A DNA stretch of 64,000 bases from Phenylobacterium koreense. Its GTDB lineage: Bacteria; Pseudomonadota; Alphaproteobacteria; Caulobacterales; Caulobacteraceae. Location: positions 372,001-436,000 of the forward strand of contig NZ_JBEPLU010000001.1 of the NCBI RefSeq assembly GCF_040545335.1. The letters are read 5' to 3'. This document shows, one piece after another, positions 38,795-48,149 of this stretch (position 1 is its first letter; each line of letters begins with the position of its first letter). The notes below the pieces were generated by a model. It was not told where the DNA came from and made no database searches. It saw nothing but the letters and a program-made list of their open reading frames with translations. Position numbers and translations under genes: made by a program.

Positions 38795-40318
38795 ATGGCC
38801 TACCGGTCGCTGAGGGAGTTCATCGCCAGGCTCGAGGCGGCCGGCGAACTGGTGCGGGTGAGCGAGCCCGTATCAAGCGTGCTGGAGATGACCGAGATCC
38901 AGCGCCGCCTGCTGGCCAAGGGCGGGCCGGCGGTCCTGTTCGAGAACGTGATCCGGGCCGATGGCGAGCGTTCGTCCATGCCCTGCCTGGTGAACCTGTT
39001 CGGCACGGTGAAGCGGGTGGCCATGGGCGTGACCCTGGAGGGCCGCGAACGGGAGACCGCCTCCGACCTGCGCGAGGTCGGCGAACTGCTGGCCTTCCTG
39101 CGCGCGCCCGAGCCGCCGCGCGGGCTGAAGGACGCCTGGGACATGCTGCCGCTGGCCAAGACGGTGATGTCCATGCGGCCGGCCACGGTGAAGAAGGCGC
39201 CGGTGCAGGAGGTGGTCTGGACCGGCGACCAGATCGACCTTTCCAAGCTTCCCATCCAGACCTGCTGGCCGGGCGAGCCGGCGCCGCTGATCACCTGGCC
39301 GCTGGTGGTCACCAAGGGGCCGTCGGAGGACCGTGAGGACGACTACAATCTCGGCATCTATCGCATGCAGGTGCTGGGCAAGGACCGGACGATCATGCGC
39401 TGGCTGGCCCATCGCGGCGGGGCGCAGCACCATCGGCGCTGGAAGGCGGCCGGCAAGCCGGACGCCCTGCCCGCCTGCGCGGTGATCGGCGCCGACCCGG
39501 GCACGATCCTGGCGGCGGTGACTCCGGTGCCGGAGACGCTGTCGGAGTATCAGTTCGCCGGGCTGATGCGCGGGGCGAAGGTGGAGCTGGTCCCGGCCAA
39601 GACCGTGCCGCTGCTAGTGCCGGCCAACGCCGAGATCGTGATCGAAGGCCACGTCATGCTGGACGAGTACGCCGACGAGGGTCCCTACGGCGACCACACC
39701 GGCTACTACAACTCGGTCGAGAAGTTCCCGGTGTTCAAGGTCAGCGCGATCACCATGCGCAAGGACCCGATCTATCTGACCACCTTCACCGGCCGGCCGC
39801 CGGACGAGCCGAGCGTGCTGGGCGAGGCCCTGAACGAGGTGTTCATCCCGCTGATCCGCCAACAGTTTCCGGAGATCGTGGACTTCTGGCTGCCGCCGGA
39901 GGGCTGCTCCTACCGGATCGCCGTGGTCTCGATGAAGAAGGCCTATCCGGGCCACGCCAAGCGCGTGATGATGGGCGTCTGGAGCTATCTGCGGCAGTTC
40001 ATGTACACCAAGTGGGTGATCGTCGTGGACGACGACATCAACGCCCGCGACTGGAAGGACGTGATGTGGGCCATGTCCACGCGGATGGACCCGGCGCGGG
40101 ACATCACAGTCGTGGAAAGCACCCCCATCGACTATCTCGACTTCGCCTCGCCCGAGAGCGGCCTTGGTTCCAAGATAGGCCTAGACGCCACCAACAAGTG
40201 GCCGCCGGAGACTAAACGCGAATGGGGCGAGAAGCTGGGCATGGACGAGGCCACCGTGAGGGCGGTCAGCGAGAAGTGGTCGAGGCTCGGCCTGCCTGGA
40301 GACGGGGAGCCGGTTTAG
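38795..40318 (+). CDS. ubiD: UbiD family decarboxylase
   Basis: A 507-residue prenylated-FMN-dependent decarboxylase. The family's canonical member decarboxylates 3-polyprenyl-4-hydroxybenzoate in ubiquinone synthesis. The N-terminus [20 protein letters not shown] is typical. The catalytic region [15 protein letters not shown] (about 295-309) carries the conserved Glu/Asp residues, and [14 protein letters not shown] near 415 is also conserved. The ATG at 38795, preceded by GGAGAG, is preferred over one 24 bases upstream. The ubiX gene that makes the cofactor is not in the window. A different aromatic-acid substrate cannot be excluded. Confidence 0.93.
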   Translation: MAYRSLREFIARLEAAGELVRVSEPVSSVLEMTEIQRRLLAKGGPAVLFENVIRADGERSSMPCLVNLFGTVKRVAMGVTLEGRERETASDLREVGELLAFLRAPEPPRGLKDAWDMLPLAKTVMSMRPATVKKAPVQEVVWTGDQIDLSKLPIQTCWPGEPAPLITWPLVVTKGPSEDREDDYNLGIYRMQVLGKDRTIMRWLAHRGGAQHHRRWKAAGKPDALPACAVIGADPGTILAAVTPVPETLSEYQFAGLMRGAKVELVPAKTVPLLVPANAEIVIEGHVMLDEYADEGPYGDHTGYYNSVEKFPVFKVSAITMRKDPIYLTTFTGRPPDEPSVLGEALNEVFIPLIRQQFPEIVDFWLPPEGCSYRIAVVSMKKAYPGHAKRVMMGVWSYLRQFMYTKWVIVVDDDINARDWKDVMWAMSTRMDPARDITVVESTPIDYLDFASPESGLGSKIGLDATNKWPPETKREWGEKLGMDEATVRAVSEKWSRLGLPGDGEPV

Positions 40319-40319
40319 G

Positions 40320-40360
40320 GCGATTTGGGGAAACCTCCCCTGGCGGGGAGGCCCCCTCAG
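40320..40360. repeat. Short palindromic element between ubiD and the M23 gene
   Basis: A palindrome CCTCCCCTGGCGGGGAGG (about 40335-40352) lies in the gap just before the M23 gene's ribosome-binding site. It resembles the CCTCCC/GGGAGG hairpins near 1720 and 30323. Confidence 0.5.
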
Positions 40361-40377
40361 TCGGCAAGGAGGCGTCG

Positions 40378-41412
40378 TTGAGGCTTGTTCCGCTTGTCCT
40401 GGCCGGTCTGGCCGTCGCCTGCTCGCCGTCCGGAGGCTCAAGCGCGCAGGCGCCGAAAACTGCCGCGGCGACCGCCTCGCCCGCCGCCGGGCCACGGCTG
40501 TCGCTGCCGATCGCTTGCACGGTAGGATCGACCTGCGAGGTCCAGAATTATGTCGACCTCGACCCCGGCCCGGGCGTGAAGGACTACCGCTGCAGCAGCA
40601 ACACCTATGAGGCCCACAGCGGCGTCGACATCCGCCTACTGGACATGAAGGCCCAGGCGGCCGGCGTGGACGTGCTGGCCGCGGCGGCCGGCACGGTGGC
40701 GCGGCTGCGGGACGGGGTTCCCGACATATCCATCCGCGAGCGCGGCAAGGCGGCGGTGAACGGCCAGGAGTGCGGCAACGGCGTGGTCATCAGCCATGGC
40801 GACGGCTGGGAGACCCAATACTGCCACCTGGCCCAGGGCAGCGTGAAGGTGAAGGTCGGCGACCAGGTCGCCGCCGGCGCGCCGATCGCCAAGGTCGGAC
40901 TGTCGGGGCAGACGGAATATCCGCACGTGCACCTCACCGTGCGCAAGGACGGGGTGATGATCGACCCGTTCGCGCCGAACCTGGCGCCAGGATCATGCGA
41001 CGGCGCGGCCGCCGGCGGCGGGATGTGGACGCCGCAGGCCGCCAAGGCGATGGCCTACAAGGCCGGAACGGTGCTCAACGCCGGCTTCGCCGCCGCCCCG
41101 GTGAGCATGGCCAGCATCGAGGCGGGCGCCCTGCCCCGCCCGACCACGACGAGCCCGCTGATCGCCTATGTGCGCGCCATCAACCTGCGTGGCGGCGACG
41201 TCCAGGAACTGACGCTGACCGGCCCGGACGGCAGGGTGCTCGCCACCAGCGCCCAGCCTCCGCTGGATCGCGCCAAGGCCCAGTACATGTTCTTCGTCGG
41301 CAAGAAGGCGCCGGCGGCCGGAGCCTGGGCCAGGGGCCGCTACACGGGCGCCTATGTCGTGCGACGGGATGGCCAGACGGTGGTCAGCAGGACCTTCGCG
41401 ATCGAGCTTTAG
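40378..41412 (+). CDS. M23-family metallopeptidase lipoprotein
   Basis: A 344-residue predicted peptidoglycan endopeptidase of the LytM/M23 family. It starts with TTG at 40378, decided by a perfect AAGGAGG nine bases earlier and the immediate lipoprotein signal RLVPLVLAGLAVAC (lipobox, Cys15). The M23 zinc site appears as HSGVDIR (His and Asp ligands) and HVHLTVR (His ligand, about 190), with Cys-rich flanks. The C-terminal 120 residues form an extra beta domain of unknown role. Its length and extra domain are unusual but the catalytic residues look intact. Confidence 0.85.
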   Translation: MRLVPLVLAGLAVACSPSGGSSAQAPKTAAATASPAAGPRLSLPIACTVGSTCEVQNYVDLDPGPGVKDYRCSSNTYEAHSGVDIRLLDMKAQAAGVDVLAAAAGTVARLRDGVPDISIRERGKAAVNGQECGNGVVISHGDGWETQYCHLAQGSVKVKVGDQVAAGAPIAKVGLSGQTEYPHVHLTVRKDGVMIDPFAPNLAPGSCDGAAAGGGMWTPQAAKAMAYKAGTVLNAGFAAAPVSMASIEAGALPRPTTTSPLIAYVRAINLRGGDVQELTLTGPDGRVLATSAQPPLDRAKAQYMFFVGKKAPAAGAWARGRYTGAYVVRRDGQTVVSRTFAIEL

Positions 41413-41487
41413 CCTCGCCCAGGCTTGCCCTTTCGGTGAATCCGCGCCCAACTGCGCCACTTCGCGGGGGCGAAAGGACATCTAGGC

Positions 41488-41889
41488 ATGAACACGGTGA
41501 CGTCAGGTCACGCGGCCGCGCTTTGGGTTGGGCTGCACCTGATCCTGTTGCTGATCCTGTCGCTGCTGGTGGTCCGGCAGAGGCGGAAACACAAGGTCGC
41601 GCTGGGCGACGGCGGCATACCCGAGCTCGAGCGGGCGATCCGCGCCTTCGGCAACGCCACCGAGTACATACCCGCGGCCCTGATCGGCATCGCCGTTCTG
41701 GCGGTGGTCGAGGCGCCGGCGCTGGCGGTGCACCTGACCGGGTTCCTGCTGTTCGCCGGCCGGGTGCTGCACGGCTTCGGCCTGTCGCGCAGCGGCGGGA
41801 CCTCGCTGGCGCGGGCCATCGGGGTGACGCTCACCTGGCTCGCCTACGTGTTCGCGAGCGTGGCGCTGCTGTTCTACGCGATCGCCTGA
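41488..41889 (+). CDS. MAPEG family membrane protein
   Basis: A 133-residue four-helix membrane protein of the MAPEG family (microsomal glutathione-S-transferase-like). Motifs are the first helix LWVGLHLILLLILSLLVVRQ, the ERAIRAFGNATEYIPAAL segment near residue 49 including the conserved Arg/Asn/Glu, and the Arg-containing FAGRVLHGFGLS near 90. Members conjugate glutathione or reduce peroxides in membranes; the bacterial substrates are unclear. The ATG is preceded by weak purine-rich sequence. Confidence 0.86.
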   Translation: MNTVTSGHAAALWVGLHLILLLILSLLVVRQRRKHKVALGDGGIPELERAIRAFGNATEYIPAALIGIAVLAVVEAPALAVHLTGFLLFAGRVLHGFGLSRSGGTSLARAIGVTLTWLAYVFASVALLFYAIA

Positions 41890-41919
41890 GGCAGGAGGGC
41901 GCGGGCGGCTTTCAGCTAC

Positions 41920-42003
41920 CCCTGCCCCTCATCAGACCCGCTGCGCCGGCTACCTTCTCCTGCAAGGGGAGAAGGACGAATTCTCATATGCGGTCGCCCT
42001 GCC
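41920..42003 (+). repeat. Intergenic palindromic repeat, CATATGCGGT module copy
   Basis: The gap after the MAPEG gene contains a hairpin CCTTCTCC (41953-41960) with GGAGAAGG (41968-41975), followed by CATATGCGGTCGCCCTGCC (41985-42003), a variant of the CATATGCGATAGCCC module seen at 1706, 30311 and 34197. Confidence 0.6.
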
Positions 42004-42006
42004 TTC

Positions 42007-42528
42007 TCAGGCCTGGTCGCGCTTGGCCTGGGCCTTCTTGGTCGCCTGGGAGACGCTGCCGACCTTGGCCGGAGCGGTCTTCGACGAGACCTTCCGGCTT
42101 TCGACCTGGCGCATGCCCTTGCCGGCGGTGCGGCCGGGCTTGGGGACGGCGGGCGGCGGATTGGCGAGACGCATGGCCAAGGCGCGGCGCGCGGCGTCGA
42201 TGTGGGCCTGCTTGACGCCCTCGACCCGCAGGCGGGCCGCCCGGCTGTTCACGCGCCGGAGCGCGGCGGAGAAGACCTGCTTGCGCTCGCGGGGGCGGTC
42301 GGCCGTGCCGGGAAACGACCCGCCGCGGGGTTCGGCCTTGCCGCGCACCTCGCGGGACTTCTGGTGAGCGAGGCTGCGCTCCTTGCCGCGCAGGTCGCGC
42401 AAGCGGCGCTTGGCCTCGACCAACGCCTTGGCGTCGAGCAGGTCGAGCGCCGGACGCCGCGAACTCTTGATCAGCTCGGCCTCGTCGTGGCTGAGCAGGC
42501 TCAATTCCCTTCGATTGTTGATGGACAC
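42007..42528 (-). CDS. Basic conserved hypothetical protein
   Basis: A 173-residue highly basic cytoplasmic protein. It starts with GTG at 42528, supported by GAGGGG upstream and the SINNRRELSLLSHDEAELI N-terminus. The first half is helical and charged (EAKRRLRDLRGKERSL), and a second helix contains SAALRRVNSRAARLRVEGV. The C-terminal 50 residues are a Lys/Ala/Pro-rich basic tail (PKPGRTAGKG, KKAQAKRDQA). This composition would suit nucleic-acid binding, but no known domain was recognised. It is divergent from the GNAT gene. Confidence 0.7.
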   Translation of the reverse strand: MSINNRRELSLLSHDEAELIKSSRRPALDLLDAKALVEAKRRLRDLRGKERSLAHQKSREVRGKAEPRGGSFPGTADRPRERKQVFSAALRRVNSRAARLRVEGVKQAHIDAARRALAMRLANPPPAVPKPGRTAGKGMRQVESRKVSSKTAPAKVGSVSQATKKAQAKRDQA

Positions 42529-42645
42529 GGCAGACCCCTCTTGTCGCGCAATCATGGTTGATACGGAACGCGCCCCGCCCGGCCAGGTTGCGCGCGACGT
42601 CCGAAAGGCGTTTCCCCTTACGCCAGCGGGCCCTAAGCTAGGCGG

Positions 42646-43128
42646 ATGATCCGACATGTTCGCCCGGCCGATCACGCCGCCATCCGTTCCGTCGTGGAGG
42701 CCGCCTTCGGCCGCGTTGACGAAGCCGACCTGATCGAGCGCCTGCGCGCCGACGGCGACGTCATGTTCGAACTGGTGGCGGAAGAGGTCGGCGAGATCGT
42801 CGGCCACATCCTCTACAGCCGCCTGTGGGCCGACAGCGTGAACCTCTATGCCGCCCTCGCCCCGCTGGCGGTGGTTCCCGGGCGTCAGAAGGCCGGCATC
42901 GGATCGCGCCTGGCCCTGGCCTCGATCGAGACGGCCAAGGACTTCGGCGCCCATGCGGTGCTGGTGCTGGGTCACCCCGAATACTATCCGAAGTTCGGCT
43001 TCAGCCGCGCCGCCGCGGCCCTGGTGAAGTCGCCCTATTCGGACAGCCCGGCGATGATGGCGCTGGTGATCGAGGACGGCGCGCTCGATGAGCCCGTCCT
43101 CGTGGCCTATCCGAACGCCTTCAGCTAG
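42646..43128 (+). CDS. GNAT family N-acetyltransferase
   Basis: A 160-residue acetyltransferase of the YhbS-like GNAT group. The acetyl-CoA loop is PGRQKAGIGSRLALASIE (about 78-95; Q/R-x-x-G-x-G), and the substrate side has VLVLGHPEYYPKFGFSRA near 106-123, a signature of YhbS-type proteins. The acetyl acceptor is unknown. The gene is single; its stop overlaps the end of the convergent SleB gene by 4 bases. Confidence 0.9.
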   Translation: MIRHVRPADHAAIRSVVEAAFGRVDEADLIERLRADGDVMFELVAEEVGEIVGHILYSRLWADSVNLYAALAPLAVVPGRQKAGIGSRLALASIETAKDFGAHAVLVLGHPEYYPKFGFSRAAAALVKSPYSDSPAMMALVIEDGALDEPVLVAYPNAFS

Positions 43129-44333
43129 TTCTGCGAAGCCTGGACGGAGCCCGGCGCCGACGCAGCGGCCTCCGGCGCAGCGGCGGTTTCGGCGGGCGCC
43201 GATTGCGCCGCCTCCATGGCCGCCAGCGAGCGGTTGATCTCGCGGACCTCCTCGGGGGTCGGCTTGCGGCGGGCGGCGTAGAGGGTGCCGAGCACGCGGG
43301 TGCGCTCGCCGCCGGACGCGCTCGCATCGGCGACATTGTAGGTCCGCACCTCGCCGGCGACGGCGAGCGTCACCTGGCGGCCGGCGCCTATGCCCTGGCC
43401 TTCCGGATCGAGCAGGCCGTTGGTCCGCGCATCGAGGCTGTCGAGGATGGCCGGCGAGATATAGGCCTCGCCGCCGGCGTAGCGGCCGGTGAAGGCCGCC
43501 GGCTCGCCCCAGGGACCGGTCCAGCGATAGAAGATGTGCAGGCCGACCTGCTTCATCTTCACCAGGGTCGGGGCCCAGTAAGGGGCGACATAGTTGGCGT
43601 GATAGTGGGTGGCCGACCCCACCGTCTTGTTGACGTGGCCCTCGAGCGCGCGGCGCGCGACGGCCTGGGCCCGGCGCCAGGCGGCGGGCTCCGGCGCATA
43701 GCGGAGCGAGCCGTCGCAGGTGAAGCTGAACTGGCAGCCGGTGGGCCGGGCCGCACCCTGATAGACCACGGCGCAGACCGACTTGGGATAGGCTGGATGG
43801 CGGACACGGTTGAGCACCACCTGGGCCACCGCCTCCTGGCCGAGCTCAGGCTCGCGGGCGCTCTCGTAGTACACCGCGTCGGTCAGGCACTTCAGGGCGC
43901 GGGCCGCGTCCTGACCGCCGGCCTTGAGCACGAAGGGGCGCATCGGCCGGATCGGAAGCTTGGAGAAGGCGCGCAGGGAGTTGATCTCCTCGGCGCTCTC
44001 GGCGGTGGTCGCCTCGACGCCGAGGTTCGGGAGTTGGCTGATGTCGAGGCTCGTCCAGCCGACCGTGCGCCCCCAGGGATCGGCCTGGCGCAGCACCGGA
44101 TCGTGGCGCCGGGCGAGCGCCAGCATGGCCGGATCCATGTCGGCGGTCAGGCGTTGCAGGCCCCTATCGCTGAAATTGCGGGCCACGGTAGCGACGCCCG
44201 CGGCGCGCTCGTTCCGGCTGGGAGACACGCGCGGATTGGCGCACGCAAGCAGGACCACCGCCAGGGCGCAACTGGCGGCAAGGGCCCCAATAAGCCCCCG
44301 CTGAGAAAGGATCCGCGAGAGGTCCAGCTTCAA
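43125..44333 (-). CDS. SleB-type cell wall hydrolase, paralogue 1
   Basis: A 402-residue exported protein with a Hydrolase_2 (SleB) catalytic domain (about 190-310). Markers are DAVYYESAREPELGQEAVAQ with the likely catalytic Glu, NRVRHPAYPKSVCAVVYQG, GCQFSFTCDGS, and ATHYHANYVAPYWAPTL. It has an N-terminal membrane or signal helix and an Ala/Pro-rich C-terminal tail. It likely cleaves peptidoglycan during growth. A TTG start at 44333 (TTG-AAG-CTG) is chosen because the paralogue at 54566-55588 also starts TTG-AAA-CTG. An in-frame TTG at 44456 would overlap the divergent kinase gene's leader. Confidence 0.82.
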   Translation of the reverse strand: MKLDLSRILSQRGLIGALAASCALAVVLLACANPRVSPSRNERAAGVATVARNFSDRGLQRLTADMDPAMLALARRHDPVLRQADPWGRTVGWTSLDISQLPNLGVEATTAESAEEINSLRAFSKLPIRPMRPFVLKAGGQDAARALKCLTDAVYYESAREPELGQEAVAQVVLNRVRHPAYPKSVCAVVYQGAARPTGCQFSFTCDGSLRYAPEPAAWRRAQAVARRALEGHVNKTVGSATHYHANYVAPYWAPTLVKMKQVGLHIFYRWTGPWGEPAAFTGRYAGGEAYISPAILDSLDARTNGLLDPEGQGIGAGRQVTLAVAGEVRTYNVADASASGGERTRVLGTLYAARRKPTPEEVREINRSLAAMEAAQSAPAETAAAPEAAASAPGSVQASQN

Positions 44334-44488
44334 GGTCTCACAATGGTCAGGCCAGGCTCCATGCAGCCGCAAGCAGGCAAAATAGGGGCCAAGCGGGGCA
44401 AGATCGAGTATTGCGTGGGGTCCGGGCCGCTCCCATGCTTGTGCGAGCCGGTTCAAGATTCGCCGGTTTCGTAGGAGCGGCCGTTGCG

Positions 44489-46828
44489 ATGACGCCCGCC
44501 GGTTCGCAGTTTCGCTTCATTCCCAGGCGCTCGCCGGCCTTCGCCGTGGCGCTCGCCATCAGCGTCGGCGCCATGGCCGCAGCCATGGGGATACGCGGCC
44601 TGTTCGCCGGTTGGGACACCGCGCTCGCCCTGTCGGTCACCCACTTCCCCGCCTTCGTGGTGGCGACGCTGTTCGGCGGCCAGCGATGGGGATGGGCGAG
44701 CCTGGCCGGGGCGCTGGCCATATCGCTGCTGGCTCGCGGCGGCATCTCCGACAACCATGCGGGGGTGGTGCTCTACGCGCTCTCGGGCGCGGTGACGGTG
44801 GCGGTGGGGGCGGCGCTGCGCGACATCGTCCTGCGGCTGGACGAGGCCCAGGCGGCGCTCGACCGCAGCGAACAGCGCCTCCAGCTCGCCCAGGAAGCCG
44901 GCGAGGTCGGACTGTGGGACTGGGACGTCGAAACCGGCCAGGGCTACTGGTCCCCGACCCTGCTGCGCAATCTCGGCCTGCCCGTTTCCAGCGCCGCCAG
45001 CATCAGGACCTTGCTGGACGTGGTGCATCCGGACGACCGCCAGATGGTCCGGGCGGGAAACATCCGGGCCATCAGGACCGGGCGCATGGCGCCCATGGAG
45101 TACAGGATCGTCCGGCCCGACGGCGAGGTGCGATGGCTGCTGTCGCGCGGCGAGATGCTGCAAAACGGCGTCGGCCGGATCGTCCGCGCGGTCGGGGTGA
45201 ACATCGACATCACCGAGCGGCGATACGCTTTTGAAAAGGTTCGCGAAAGCGAGGCTCGCTTCCGCACGCTGGCGGACAGCGCTCCGGTGCTGCTGTGGGT
45301 CTCCAGGACCGACGGCGTGCGGGAGTTCGTGAACGAGGCCTATGTCGAGTTCCTGGGCCGGCCGTTCGAGGAAGCGCTCAGGTTCGACTGGCGCGAGCGG
45401 GTGCACCCCGGCGACCTGGAGCGCGTCCTGAAGGAGCAGATCGCCGGCGAGGCCTCTCGCCAGCCGTTCACGCTGGAGGCGCGATACCTGCGCGGCGACG
45501 GCGCCTGGCGTTGGATCCGGTCGGTGTCACGGCCGCGCCATGGCCCCGGCGGCGCCTTCGCCGGCTTCGTCGCCATCGGCATCGACATCACCGATGCGCG
45601 CCAGGCCGAAGAGAACCTGAAGAGCATCAACGACCTGCTGGCCGAGCGGGTGGAGGCGGCGCTGGCCGAGCGCGACGAGGCCAACGCCCGCCTGCACCAC
45701 GCCCAGAAGCTGGAAGCGGTCGGCCAGCTCACCGGCGGCGTCGCCCATGACTTCAACAACCTGCTGACGGTGATCACCGGAGCGCTGGACCTGATCCAGC
45801 GGCGGCCGGACGACGTGGAACGCCGCACGCGGATGATCGAAGCCGCCCTGGGCGCGGCGTTGCGGGGGCAGCGCCTGACGCAGCAGCTCCTGGCCTTCTC
45901 CAGGCGCCAGGCGCTCAAGCCCCAGGCGATCCGCGTGGACGAGCTGCTGCTCGAGAGCGAGCCGCTGCTGCGGAGGGCGATCGGCGAGACCGCGCTCTTC
46001 GAGCTGGCGCCGGGCGCGGGCGACGCGACGGCGATGCTCGACCCCGGCCAGTTCGATGCGGCGATCATGAACCTGGCGGTCAACGCCCGCGACGCCGTAC
46101 CGCCGGGCGGCCAGATCAGGCTGAGCACCGAAAGCTGCGAGCTGGCCGAGGGCGAGGTCCCCGACGTCGCGCCGGGCTCCTATGTCCGCATCCTGGTGGA
46201 GGACAACGGCGTCGGAATGGAGCCGGGCATCCTGACCCGCGTCTTCGAACCGTTCTTCACCACCAAGGACGTCGGCAAGGGAACGGGCCTCGGCCTGTCG
46301 CAGGTCTACGGCTTCGCCCGCCAGAGCGGCGGCGGGGTGACCATCACGACCGCGCCGGGAGAGGGCGCCCGCGTCAGCCTCTACCTGCCCCGCTGCCCGA
46401 CGCCGCCGGCCAGGGCGGAGCCGCCCTGCGCCCCCGCCGAGGCGAACAGGCGATCCCTCAAGGTGCTGCTGGTCGAGGACGACAAGGAAGTCGGCGACCT
46501 GGTCGCGGCCATGCTGGAAGAGCTCGGCCACCAGGTGGTCCGCGTCGACGCGGTGGCGGCGGCCCTGGCCTGGCTGGAGAAGGGCGAGGCGCTCGACGTG
46601 ATGCTGACGGACCTGGTGATGCCCGGCGGCCGCTCGGGCCTCGACCTCGCCAAGGCCGCCTGCGAGCTGCGGCCGGGCCTGCCGGTGATCCTTTCCTCCG
46701 GCTATACCGGCGAGGCGCTGGCGGCGGTCAACGACGCGCCCTGGCCGCTGCTGAAAAAGCCCTATTCGGCGGAAGTCCTGGCCGACGCTCTGGCCCGAGC
46801 GGCCGACCCGGAGACCCAGCCCGCCTGA
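44489..46828 (+). CDS. PAS-domain hybrid histidine kinase
   Basis: A 779-residue membrane-bound hybrid sensor kinase. Three or four N-terminal transmembrane helices (about 15-115) are followed by two PAS domains with PAC motifs (about 135-390, including [15 protein letters not shown] and [13 protein letters not shown]). Next come a HisKA dimerisation domain with the phospho-acceptor His in [14 protein letters not shown], a HATPase domain ([25 protein letters not shown]), and a C-terminal receiver domain with phosphorylatable Asp in [12 protein letters not shown] and KKPYS. The start at 44489 has GGAGC upstream. No dedicated response regulator is adjacent, so the target is unknown. Confidence 0.92.
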   Translation: MTPAGSQFRFIPRRSPAFAVALAISVGAMAAAMGIRGLFAGWDTALALSVTHFPAFVVATLFGGQRWGWASLAGALAISLLARGGISDNHAGVVLYALSGAVTVAVGAALRDIVLRLDEAQAALDRSEQRLQLAQEAGEVGLWDWDVETGQGYWSPTLLRNLGLPVSSAASIRTLLDVVHPDDRQMVRAGNIRAIRTGRMAPMEYRIVRPDGEVRWLLSRGEMLQNGVGRIVRAVGVNIDITERRYAFEKVRESEARFRTLADSAPVLLWVSRTDGVREFVNEAYVEFLGRPFEEALRFDWRERVHPGDLERVLKEQIAGEASRQPFTLEARYLRGDGAWRWIRSVSRPRHGPGGAFAGFVAIGIDITDARQAEENLKSINDLLAERVEAALAERDEANARLHHAQKLEAVGQLTGGVAHDFNNLLTVITGALDLIQRRPDDVERRTRMIEAALGAALRGQRLTQQLLAFSRRQALKPQAIRVDELLLESEPLLRRAIGETALFELAPGAGDATAMLDPGQFDAAIMNLAVNARDAVPPGGQIRLSTESCELAEGEVPDVAPGSYVRILVEDNGVGMEPGILTRVFEPFFTTKDVGKGTGLGLSQVYGFARQSGGGVTITTAPGEGARVSLYLPRCPTPPARAEPPCAPAEANRRSLKVLLVEDDKEVGDLVAAMLEELGHQVVRVDAVAAALAWLEKGEALDVMLTDLVMPGGRSGLDLAKAACELRPGLPVILSSGYTGEALAAVNDAPWPLLKKPYSAEVLADALARAADPETQPA

Positions 46829-46851
46829 CCTGGCGTCAAGAGAAAGTGGGC

Positions 46852-46880
46852 TTGTGCCGCCCATTCCAGAGGTCTATATC
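46852..46880 (+). promoter_or_regulatory. Predicted promoter of the nadA operon
   Basis: TTGTGC (46852-46857) and TATATC (46875-46880) are separated by 17 bases, giving a predicted start near 46888, a few bases before the first palindrome. This is a moderate sigma-70 match. Confidence 0.45.
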
Positions 46881-46895
46881 ATCAGTCGTCGGTTT

Positions 46896-46910
46896 TGCTC
46901 GTTTTGAGCA
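46896..46910. promoter_or_regulatory. Palindromic operator 1 upstream of nadA
   Basis: TGCTC-GTTTT-GAGCA forms a palindrome with 5-base arms just after the predicted start site. A near-identical site lies 76 bases downstream, centre to centre. The position suits a repressor such as NadQ or another NAD-biosynthesis regulator; the regulator's identity is inference. Confidence 0.6.
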
Positions 46911-46921
46911 TAATCACCTGA

Positions 46922-46958
46922 CGCCGACGGGGCGCTGCAGATCTCCGCGGCGTTTTTT
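46922..46958 (+). terminator. Terminator-like sequence in the nadA leader
   Basis: CGCCG (46922-46926) can pair with CGGCG (46948-46952), followed by TTTTTT. The loop is long (about 21 bases), so the stem is weak. It may end readthrough from the upstream kinase gene or act as part of the nadA leader control. Confidence 0.4.
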
Positions 46959-46970
46959 GAGGCCGATGAA

Positions 46971-46987
46971 ATGCTCATTTTGAGCAT
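46971..46987. promoter_or_regulatory. Palindromic operator 2 immediately before the nadA ribosome-binding site
   Basis: ATGCTCATTTTGAGCAT, a palindrome differing from operator 1 only at one central base, ends directly before the AAGGAGG of nadA. Paired sites 76 bp apart suggest cooperative repressor binding. Confidence 0.6.
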
Positions 46988-46999
46988 AAGGAGGACGCC

Positions 47000-48082
47000 A
47001 TGGCCGACGGTACGCAGTTTCCGTTCACGCCCGCAGTCGAGGCCGCCACTTCCCCTCTGTGGGAGAAGCTGAAGCATCACGTCACGCCGATGGAATGGCG
47101 CCTGCACGCGCCGCTGATCGCCGAGATCAACCGCCTGAAGCGCGAGAAGAACGCGGTCATCCTGGCGCACAACTACATGACGCCCGAGATCTTCCATGGC
47201 GTGGGCGACTATGTCGGAGACAGCCTGGGCCTGGCCAAGGAAGCGGCCAAGTCGGACGCGGCGATCATCGTCCAGGCCGGCGTGCACTTCATGGCCGAAA
47301 CCTCGAAGATCCTCTCGCCGAAAAAGACCATCCTGATCCCGGACCTGACGGCCGGCTGCAGCCTCGCCTCCTCGATCACCGGCGCCGACGTGCGACTGAT
47401 CAAGCAGCGCTATCCGGGCCTGCCGGTGGTGACCTATGTGAACACCACGGCCGACGTGAAGGCGGAGACCGACGTCTGCTGCACCAGCGCCAACGCCGTG
47501 CAGGTGGTCGAGCACGTCGCCAAGGAATGGGGCGTCGACCGGGTGATCCTGATCCCCGACGAGTTCCTGGCCCGCAACGTGGCCCGCCAGACGAGCGTCG
47601 GCATCATCGCCTGGAAGGGCCGCTGCGAGGTGCACGAGCGCTTCACGGCCGAAGACATCCTCGAGCTGAAGGCCGCCTATCCGAACGCGCAGGTGCTGGC
47701 CCACCCGGAATGCCCGGCCGAGGTGCTGGAGGTTTCCGATTTCGCCGGCTCGACCGCGGCGATGAACGATTACGTGCTGCAGAAGAAGCCCAAGCAGGTG
47801 GTGCTGATCACCGAGTGCTCGATGGCCGACAACGTGGCGGCCGACGCGGTGGACACCGAGTTCGTGCGCCCCTGCAACCTCTGCCCGCACATGAAGAAGA
47901 TCAGCCTCGACAACATCTACGAGGCGCTGGTCCACAACCGCTTCGAGGTGACCGTCGACCCGGCGATCGCCGAGCGCGCGCGGCTGGCGGTGCAGCGGAT
48001 GGTGGACCTGCCGCCGCCGGCGGTCCCGGCCCGCTACGACCTGGTCAAGGCCCGCCACCACGTGGACGTGGAACTGATCTAA
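47000..48082 (+). CDS. nadA: Quinolinate synthase NadA
   Basis: This enzyme condenses iminoaspartate (from NadB) with dihydroxyacetone phosphate to give quinolinate for NAD. The 360-residue protein has three pseudo-repeats and the 4Fe-4S cluster cysteines in [22 protein letters not shown] and [10 protein letters not shown]. Active-site motifs include [10 protein letters not shown] near 53 and [21 protein letters not shown] near 235. An AAGGAGG site sits just upstream. It leads the nadA-nadB-nadC operon. Confidence 0.97.
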   Translation: MADGTQFPFTPAVEAATSPLWEKLKHHVTPMEWRLHAPLIAEINRLKREKNAVILAHNYMTPEIFHGVGDYVGDSLGLAKEAAKSDAAIIVQAGVHFMAETSKILSPKKTILIPDLTAGCSLASSITGADVRLIKQRYPGLPVVTYVNTTADVKAETDVCCTSANAVQVVEHVAKEWGVDRVILIPDEFLARNVARQTSVGIIAWKGRCEVHERFTAEDILELKAAYPNAQVLAHPECPAEVLEVSDFAGSTAAMNDYVLQKKPKQVVLITECSMADNVAADAVDTEFVRPCNLCPHMKKISLDNIYEALVHNRFEVTVDPAIAERARLAVQRMVDLPPPAVPARYDLVKARHHVDVELI

Positions 48083-48149
48083 GCGCACGGGCCCGCGTCC
48101 CGAGACGCCGGGCTCGCGCCGCTTCGCACCACAAGGAGGCGAAGAGCGA

